Source: Pseudomonadota bacterium
Lineage (GTDB): Bacteria > Pseudomonadota > Alphaproteobacteria > JACQOE01
DNA: 64,000 nt
Direction of reading: 5' to 3'
Assembly: GCA_016202695.1 (NCBI GenBank)
Contig: JACQOE010000063.1
Coordinates: 1 to 64,000 of the forward strand
In this document: positions 59,111 through 64,000 of the stretch, one piece after another
Position numbering within the stretch: position 1 is the stretch's first letter
Layout: the number at the start of each line of letters is the position of its first letter
Made by a program: the position numbers and the translations under genes
Notes under the pieces: generated by a model
Seen by the model: only the letters and a program-made list of their open reading frames with translations
Told to the model about the DNA's origin: nothing
Databases searched by the model: none

Positions 59111-60984
59111 TCGTGCTCCTCGACGGGGTGGCGCGCTGGCACGGGGCGCAGGCCGAGCACGTGATCCACTGGTCGCGGGTCGACGTGGAGGGGCGCGACA
59201 TCTCGCTTCCCGTCGAGACCGACCGGCGGGTCGAGCGCATCCGCGACGAGTACCTCACCTGGGTGCGCGCCTTCGGCGAGACGCCGGTCGAGGGCAGGCC
59301 GCTCAAGGACCACGTCATCCTCGCCCCCGGGCTCTCGCTGTGGTGGATGACGCTTCTCGCCGAGAAGAGCCCGATGAAGTCGCCGGTCATCTGGCAGGTG
59401 TTCAAGCTCCGGGCACTGGAGCTGGTGACCGAGACCATGGGCATGCTCGCCTTCGTCTACTGCGGGCCGAACCCCCTCCTGGCGGCGATCTTCAGGCGCT
59501 GGTGCGAGCAGGGCGGGCGCGCCTTCAGCTGGGAGCGCCGCGGGCGACGGCCGCGGGGCGACGGCCGCGTCAGCCTGGGGCGGCGGGTGAGCCGGCTGCC
59601 GCACCGGCTGCAGGGCCTGATCTGGGTCTGGCACAGCTGGTGGCGGCGCTGGCGGCGTATCCCCCGCCGGCGGACCGAGCCGGTCGTCGGCCCCACCCTC
59701 GTCACCTACGTCCCCAACCTCGACCTCGAGGCGCTGAAGGCGGGTCGCTTCCGCTCGCACTACTGGAACGGCCTGCACGAGGTGCTGGAGAAGCGCGCGA
59801 GCGGGGTGAACTGGGTGTGGCTGTATACGCCGACATCCCAGCTCTCGCTCCGCGGCACGGTCCGCGCCTGCCGGCGGCTCAACCGCAAGGGCGGGCGCGA
59901 CCGCTTCTTCATGCTCGAGGAATTCCTGCCGGCGCGGGCGCCGTGGGCGATCTCGCGCCGGTTCTGGCGCCTGAGCGGCGAGGGGCGGCGCTTGGGCGCG
60001 CGCCCGCTTCGCTTCCGGCTCGGGGATTCGCGGATCGACTTCGAGCCGCTGATGGCCCACGACTGGGCGGCCTCGCTCTACGGCATCGCCGCCGCCGAGG
60101 CGGTCGCTTACGCTGCCATGTTCGAGCGTCTTGCGGTCCGGCTGCCGGCCCGGCCCTGGGGCTGCTACCTGTGGGAGAACCAGCCCTGGGAGCAGGCGTT
60201 GGTCGCGGCCTGGAGGCGCGATCCCAAGGCCAGCGTGATCGCCAACGAGCACGACGTCTTGAAGCCGCTCAATCTCCGCCTCTTCGCCGATCCGCCGACC
60301 TACGAGGACACCGGCCCCTCGGCGCCGCCGCTGCCGCACCTGCTGGCGGTGAACGGGGCGCACGCCGAACGGCACCTGGCGCGCGCGGGTTTCCCGGCCA
60401 AGCGGATGGTGGCCACCGAGGCGCTCCGCTTTCAGACGCTCGCCGCCGCCAAGCCGGCGCCCGAGCAGCCCGCGGCACGGACGCTCCTTCTCGTCACCGG
60501 CTACCTCGAGGGCGAGACCCGCTTCCAGCTTCGTCTGGTGGCTTCGGCGGCGCGCCTCGGCGGCCTCCGCTTCTTCGAGCGGGTGCTGGTCAAGGGCCAC
60601 CCCTTCCTGCCGGTGAAGCCGATCATCGAGTCGATGCGCATGCCCTTCAATTACGAGGTTTCCGCCCGGCCGCTTACCGAACTGTTCCCGCTCGCCGCGG
60701 TGGCGGTGATGGCGAACTCGACCGGGGCGGTGCTCGACGCCGCCTTCGCCGGCGTCTCGGTAGTGGTGTGCGATGCGCTCGACGGCTTCGACTTCTCGCC
60801 GCTTCGCGGGCTGGAGCAGGTGCGCAAGGTGGCCAACGGCCACGATCTCGTCGAGGCATTGAAGGCGCCGCTCCGCGTGGTGCTGCCCGACGACTTCTTC
60901 CACCTCGATCCCGAGCTTGGGCGCTGGCGGCGGCTGATCGAGGCGCTCGATTCCGTCGCCGCCGAGACGGAGGCGCGGCCATGA
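59107..60984 (+). CDS. Large surface-carbohydrate biosynthesis protein, GT-B-like
   Basis: A 625-residue protein. The overall course, with WVRAFGETPVEGRPLKDHVILAPGLSLWWMTLLAEKSP at the N terminus and WGCYLWENQPWEQALVAAWRRD in the middle, resembles a group of leptospiral and other surface-carbohydrate proteins (TIGR04326 as I remember it; not checked). The C terminus has RVLVKGHPFLPVKPII and VAVMANSTGAVLDAAFAGVSVVV, a GT-B donor-site pattern. An arginine-rich stretch (about 140-200) may contact the membrane. It is probably a glycosyltransferase for the CMP-activated sugar. Specificity is unknown. Confidence 0.55.
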   Translation: MIVLLDGVARWHGAQAEHVIHWSRVDVEGRDISLPVETDRRVERIRDEYLTWVRAFGETPVEGRPLKDHVILAPGLSLWWMTLLAEKSPMKSPVIWQVFKLRALELVTETMGMLAFVYCGPNPLLAAIFRRWCEQGGRAFSWERRGRRPRGDGRVSLGRRVSRLPHRLQGLIWVWHSWWRRWRRIPRRRTEPVVGPTLVTYVPNLDLEALKAGRFRSHYWNGLHEVLEKRASGVNWVWLYTPTSQLSLRGTVRACRRLNRKGGRDRFFMLEEFLPARAPWAISRRFWRLSGEGRRLGARPLRFRLGDSRIDFEPLMAHDWAASLYGIAAAEAVAYAAMFERLAVRLPARPWGCYLWENQPWEQALVAAWRRDPKASVIANEHDVLKPLNLRLFADPPTYEDTGPSAPPLPHLLAVNGAHAERHLARAGFPAKRMVATEALRFQTLAAAKPAPEQPAARTLLLVTGYLEGETRFQLRLVASAARLGGLRFFERVLVKGHPFLPVKPIIESMRMPFNYEVSARPLTELFPLAAVAVMANSTGAVLDAAFAGVSVVVCDALDGFDFSPLRGLEQVRKVANGHDLVEALKAPLRVVLPDDFFHLDPELGRWRRLIEALDSVAAETEARP

Positions 60985-61766
60985 AGGTGGTCATCCTCTG
61001 CGGCGGGCGCGGCACCCGCATCCGCAGCGTCGCCGAGGACATCCCCAAGCCGATGGTCACGATCGGCGGCTTTCCCATCCTCTGGCACATCATGAAGTAC
61101 TACGCCCACTGGGGGCACGCCGACTTCGTCCTCTGCCTCGGCTACAAGGGCGAGGCGATCAAGGACTTCTTCCTCAACTACCGGGCCCGGATCAGCGACT
61201 TCACCATCGATCTGGGGCGCCCCGACGGCCTCGCCTTCCATAACAGCCACGGCGAGGCGGACTGGCGGGTGACCTGCGCCGAGACCGGCCTCGACACCCT
61301 CACCGGGTCGCGGCTCAAGCGGGTCGAGCGCTACGTCGGCGCAGACGAGGATTTCCTCCTCACCTACGGTGACGGGGTCGGCGACGTCGACCTCGACGCG
61401 CTGGTGGACTTCCACCGCTCCCACGGCCGGATCATGACCGTGAGCGCGGTCCGTCCGCCGGGGCGCTTCGGCGAGCTCCTCCACGAGGCCGACGGTCGGG
61501 TGAGCGAGTTCAACGAGAAGCCGCAGGCCGCGGGCGGGCGCATCTCGGGTGGGTTCTTCGTCTGCCGGCGTGGGCTGTTCGACTATCTCGACGCCGGGCG
61601 CGAGGACGAGATGCTGGAGCTCGGCCCGATGCGCAAGCTGGTCCGCGACGGCGAGATGATGGCCTACCTGCACGACGGCTTCTGGCAGCCGATGGACACC
61701 TACCGCGACTGGCAGCTCTTGGCCGGGCTGGTCGAGAAGGGGCGCGCCCCGTGGATGGTGTGGTGA
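60981..61766 (+). CDS. rfbF: Glucose-1-phosphate cytidylyltransferase
   Basis: A 261-residue enzyme that makes CDP-glucose. VVILCGGRGTRIRSVAEDIPKPMVTIGGFPILWHIMKYYAHWGH is diagnostic, as are FVLCLGYKGEAIKDFFLNY, LLTYGDGVGDVDLDALVDFH, VRPPGRFGELL and DGFWQPMDTYRDWQLL. It is the first step to CDP-linked deoxysugars. Its stop overlaps the dehydratase. Confidence 0.95.
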   Translation: MKVVILCGGRGTRIRSVAEDIPKPMVTIGGFPILWHIMKYYAHWGHADFVLCLGYKGEAIKDFFLNYRARISDFTIDLGRPDGLAFHNSHGEADWRVTCAETGLDTLTGSRLKRVERYVGADEDFLLTYGDGVGDVDLDALVDFHRSHGRIMTVSAVRPPGRFGELLHEADGRVSEFNEKPQAAGGRISGGFFVCRRGLFDYLDAGREDEMLELGPMRKLVRDGEMMAYLHDGFWQPMDTYRDWQLLAGLVEKGRAPWMVW

Positions 61767-62854
61767 GGGGCGCGCTCGCCCGCGAGCTGGGGGCGGCCTA
61801 CCGGGGCCGGCGGGTGCTGGTGACCGGCGAGACCGGCTTCAAGGGAGGCTGGCTCGCGGCTTGGCTCCTCGACCTCGGCGCCGAGGTCCACGGCTTCGCG
61901 CTCCCGCCCGAGGCCGACCAGCCGCTTTTCGGCCAGCTCGGGCTGGCGCGGCGCCTCGGTCATCGCGACGGCGACGTGCGCGACAGCGGGGCGCTGGCCC
62001 GCGCCTTCGCCGAGGCGAGGCCGGAGGTGGTGTTCCACCTCGCCGCCCAGTCGCTGGTGCTCCGGGGCTACGCCGAGCCGCGCGCCACCTTCGAGACCAA
62101 CGTCGGCGGCGCAGTCAACCTGCTGGAGGCGGCGCGGCGATCGCCCGGCCTCAAGGCCCTGGTCTTCGTCACCTCCGACAAGTGCTACCTCAACCGCGAG
62201 ACCGGGGCCGCCTACCGCGAGGACGATCCCTTGGGCGGGCGCGATCCCTACGGCGCCTCCAAGGCCGCGGCCGAGATGGTGTTCGCCGCCTACCGCGCGA
62301 GCTTCTTCGCCGGGGCAGACGCGCCCGGGCTTGCCAGCGCCCGGGCGGGGAATGTGATCGGCGGCGGCGACATGGCCGCGGACCGCATCCTCCCCGACTG
62401 CGTGCGTGCGTTCCGGACCGGCGCGCCAGTCCGGCTCCGCCGGCCCCGGGCGCGCAGGCCCTGGCAGCACGTGCTCGACCCCCTTGCCGGATATCTGGTC
62501 CTGGGGGCGCGGCTGATGGCCGGGGCGAATGCGGGCGGGGCGTGGAACTTCGGCCCCGAGCCCGGATCGGCGCGGAGCGTGGCCGAGCTCGCCCGCGCCT
62601 TCGCCGCCGCCTGGGGCCGCGATCCCGACTCCTCGGTGATCGAGGCGCCGGAGGCGGGGGCACCGCACGAAGCGACGCTCCTCTCTCTCGACAGCGCCAA
62701 GGCGCGCTCGCGACTCGGCTGGCGGCCCCGCTGGGGGTTCGACGAGGCGGTTCGGCGCGCCGCCCGCTGGTACAAGACGGTCGACGGGGGCGCCGATCCG
62801 GCGGCCGCAACCGCGGCGGAGATCCACGACTACATGCGGGAGAGCGATGATTGA
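61751..62854 (+). CDS. rfbG: CDP-glucose 4,6-dehydratase
   Basis: A 367-residue extended SDR that converts CDP-glucose to CDP-4-keto-6-deoxyglucose. VLVTGETGFKGGWLAAWLLDLGAEVHGFAL is the NAD motif, VFHLAAQSLVLRGYAEP and DPYGASKAAAEMV the catalytic region, and ARAGNVIGGGDMAADRILPDCVRAF the typical GDWA-like block. RPWQHVLDPLAGYLVLG is conserved in RfbG. The start may be ATG 61751 or the coupled GTG 61763 (GTGA). The product can feed 3,6-dideoxy, branched or 6-deoxy sugars. Confidence 0.93.
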   Translation: MDGVVRGALARELGAAYRGRRVLVTGETGFKGGWLAAWLLDLGAEVHGFALPPEADQPLFGQLGLARRLGHRDGDVRDSGALARAFAEARPEVVFHLAAQSLVLRGYAEPRATFETNVGGAVNLLEAARRSPGLKALVFVTSDKCYLNRETGAAYREDDPLGGRDPYGASKAAAEMVFAAYRASFFAGADAPGLASARAGNVIGGGDMAADRILPDCVRAFRTGAPVRLRRPRARRPWQHVLDPLAGYLVLGARLMAGANAGGAWNFGPEPGSARSVAELARAFAAAWGRDPDSSVIEAPEAGAPHEATLLSLDSAKARSRLGWRPRWGFDEAVRRAARWYKTVDGGADPAAATAAEIHDYMRESDD

Positions 62855-63296
62855 CGGCGTGATCGTCACCCCCTTGCGGCAGATCCACGACGAGCGCGGC
62901 AAGGTGATGCACATGCTGCGGGCCGATCAGCCCCAGTTCGCGGGCTTTGGCGAAATCTACTTCTCGACCGTCTGGCCCGGGGCGATCAAGGGCTGGCACC
63001 TCCATCGGCGGATGGTGCTGAGCTACGCGGTGCCCGTCGGGCTGATCAAGCTCGTGCTCTACGACGAGCGCGAGGAAAGCGCGAGCCGCGGCGCGCTGAT
63101 GGAGCTGTTCCTCGGCCCCGAGTCCTACTCGCTCGTCACCATCCCGCCCCTGGTGTGGAACGGATTCAAGGGGCTGGGGAGCGGGCAGTCGGTCGTCGCC
63201 AACTGCGCCTCGATCCCCCACGACCCGGACGAGATCGAGCGCCGCGACCCCTTCGATCCCCGCATCCCCTACGACTGGGCGATCAAGCACCGGTAG
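62847..63296 (+). CDS. dTDP-4-dehydrorhamnose 3,5-epimerase-like cupin enzyme
   Basis: A 149-residue RmlC-family protein. IHDERGKVMHMLRADQPQF and WPGAIKGWHLHRRMVLSYAVPVGLIKLVLYD match the active-site strand with the catalytic His (WHLH). LGPESYSLVTIPPLVWNGFKGL is the second block. It is shorter than RmlC (about 180), as in members that act on CDP-sugars. Here it likely epimerises CDP-4-keto-6-deoxyglucose. It overlaps rfbG by 8 nt. Confidence 0.82.
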   Translation: MIDGVIVTPLRQIHDERGKVMHMLRADQPQFAGFGEIYFSTVWPGAIKGWHLHRRMVLSYAVPVGLIKLVLYDEREESASRGALMELFLGPESYSLVTIPPLVWNGFKGLGSGQSVVANCASIPHDPDEIERRDPFDPRIPYDWAIKHR

Positions 63297-63301
63297 GCGC
63301 C

Positions 63302-64000
63302 GTGGCCGCGACCGTCATCGTCACCGGCGCCTCGAGCTTCGTCGGCCACCACCTCGCCCGCGCCTTCGCCGGCGCCGGCCATCGGGTGGTGGCGACCCGC
63401 TCGCGCCCGCTTGCCGGCTACGAGGGCGTCCGCCGCGCGCGGTTTGCGGCGCTGGGCGACGGAGTGGAGCAGATCGAGGCCGATCTTCGCGACGGCGCCG
63501 CGCTTGCCCGCCTCGTCGCGCGCGAGGCGCCGGGGGTGGTGGTACACCATGCCGGCTACGCGACCGACTACGCCAGCCCCGACTACGACCTCGCCGCCTC
63601 GCTGGCGGTGAACGTGGCGCCGCTCGTCCACCTCTACCGGGCGCTGGCCGGATCGGACGCACGGGTGATCGTGACCGGAAGCTCGATGGAGTACGCGGCC
63701 TCCGACTCAGCGAATCGTGAGGAGGACGCCACCATCCCCGACACGCCCTATGGCCTGTCCAAGCTCGCCGAGACGCTGGCCGCGCGCGTGCTCGCGCTCC
63801 GCTTCGGCGTGCGCACCCGCGTCGGGCGGCTCTACATCCCCTTCGGGCCGCGCGATCAGCCGGGGAAACTCCTTCCCTCGGTGCTCGCCGCGCTCCGCGC
63901 CGGGAAACCGGTGGACCTCTCCCCGTGCGAGCAGCGGCGCGACTTCCTCGGCGTCGCCGACGTGGCCGACGCCTGGCTCCGCATGGCGGGCGATGAAACG
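63302..64000 (+). CDS. NAD-dependent sugar epimerase/reductase (cut by the window edge)
   Basis: The first 233 residues of an extended SDR, open at the right edge. GTG 63302 starts ATVIVTGASSFVGHHLARAFAGAGH, the nucleotide-binding loop. VVVHHAGYATDYASPDY, VIVTGSSMEYAASD and PYGLSKLAETLAARVLAL (YxxxK) form the active site, and RVGRLYIPFGPRDQPGKLLPSVLAAL belongs to the substrate part. After rfbFG and an epimerase it probably reduces the 4-keto group, like CDP-abequose or CDP-paratose synthase. It begins 5 nt after the preceding stop. Confidence 0.8.
   Translation, partial: MAATVIVTGASSFVGHHLARAFAGAGHRVVATRSRPLAGYEGVRRARFAALGDGVEQIEADLRDGAALARLVAREAPGVVVHHAGYATDYASPDYDLAASLAVNVAPLVHLYRALAGSDARVIVTGSSMEYAASDSANREEDATIPDTPYGLSKLAETLAARVLALRFGVRTRVGRLYIPFGPRDQPGKLLPSVLAALRAGKPVDLSPCEQRRDFLGVADVADAWLRMAGDET

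Overview
The window comes from a GC-rich alphaproteobacterium, probably a Rhodospirillales-like lineage. I infer this from gene order and protein types (an LpoA-like lipoprotein, rsmI, yraN, a BON lipoprotein and gshB near comM; CnoX-type thioredoxin; DUF971; Trm112-like protein), not from any rRNA, which is absent. Both ends cut genes: a primase-helicase on the left and an epimerase on the right.

Positions 1-2.6 kb are the end of a mobile element: a primase-polymerase/RepA-like ATPase and an AT-hook regulator, driven by a good promoter. The element lies inside comM, whose reading frame is cut just before the Walker A loop. Positions 2.6-15.1 kb are core genome: a methyltransferase, a periplasmic redox pair, a sulfotransferase, gshB, a SirB1-like protein, a BON lipoprotein, yraN, rsmI, an LpoA-like lipoprotein, a JmjC oxygenase and purC. 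Two copies of a 272-bp repeat with inverted ends lie here.

Positions 15.2-20.3 kb are accessory DNA between purC and a tRNA-Gly gene. It holds hicAB, an exonuclease with a lost C-terminal domain, an IS21 remnant and two trypsin-fold proteases, one with a chimeric N terminus. Positions 20.3-25.1 kb are core again (tRNA-Gly, prolyl-tRNA editing protein, cnoX, LON-domain protein, Trm112-like protein, DUF971 protein, purH).

Positions 25.2-41.4 kb form a minus-strand surface-polysaccharide cluster: CapD-like dehydratase, WecA-like initiating transferase, O-antigen ligase, asparagine-synthetase-like amidotransferase, sugar oxidoreductase and epimerase, C-methyltransferase, cupin, and several glycosyltransferases. 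After a sulfotransferase and an EPS-associated winged-helix regulator, a second, plus-strand cluster runs from 43.8 kb to the right edge as one tightly overlapping operon.

That second cluster is the most interesting part. It combines an ABC flippase, a CBS-nucleotidyltransferase, HisF/HisH-like ammonia-delivery proteins, a NeuA-like cytidylyltransferase, a Gfo/Idh oxidoreductase, a degenerate NeuB-like protein reduced to a SAF domain plus a worn barrel, a second degenerate NeuA-like protein, a DRE-TIM aldolase fused to a second domain, KdsB, a HAD phosphatase, three unrecognised large GT-B-like proteins, and a CDP-glucose deoxysugar branch. I infer synthesis and transfer of an unusual CMP-activated acidic sugar that does not match a pathway I know. 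Two similar GTTC-N7-GAAC palindromes, one at the regulator's start codon and one in the putative operon promoter, suggest how it is controlled.
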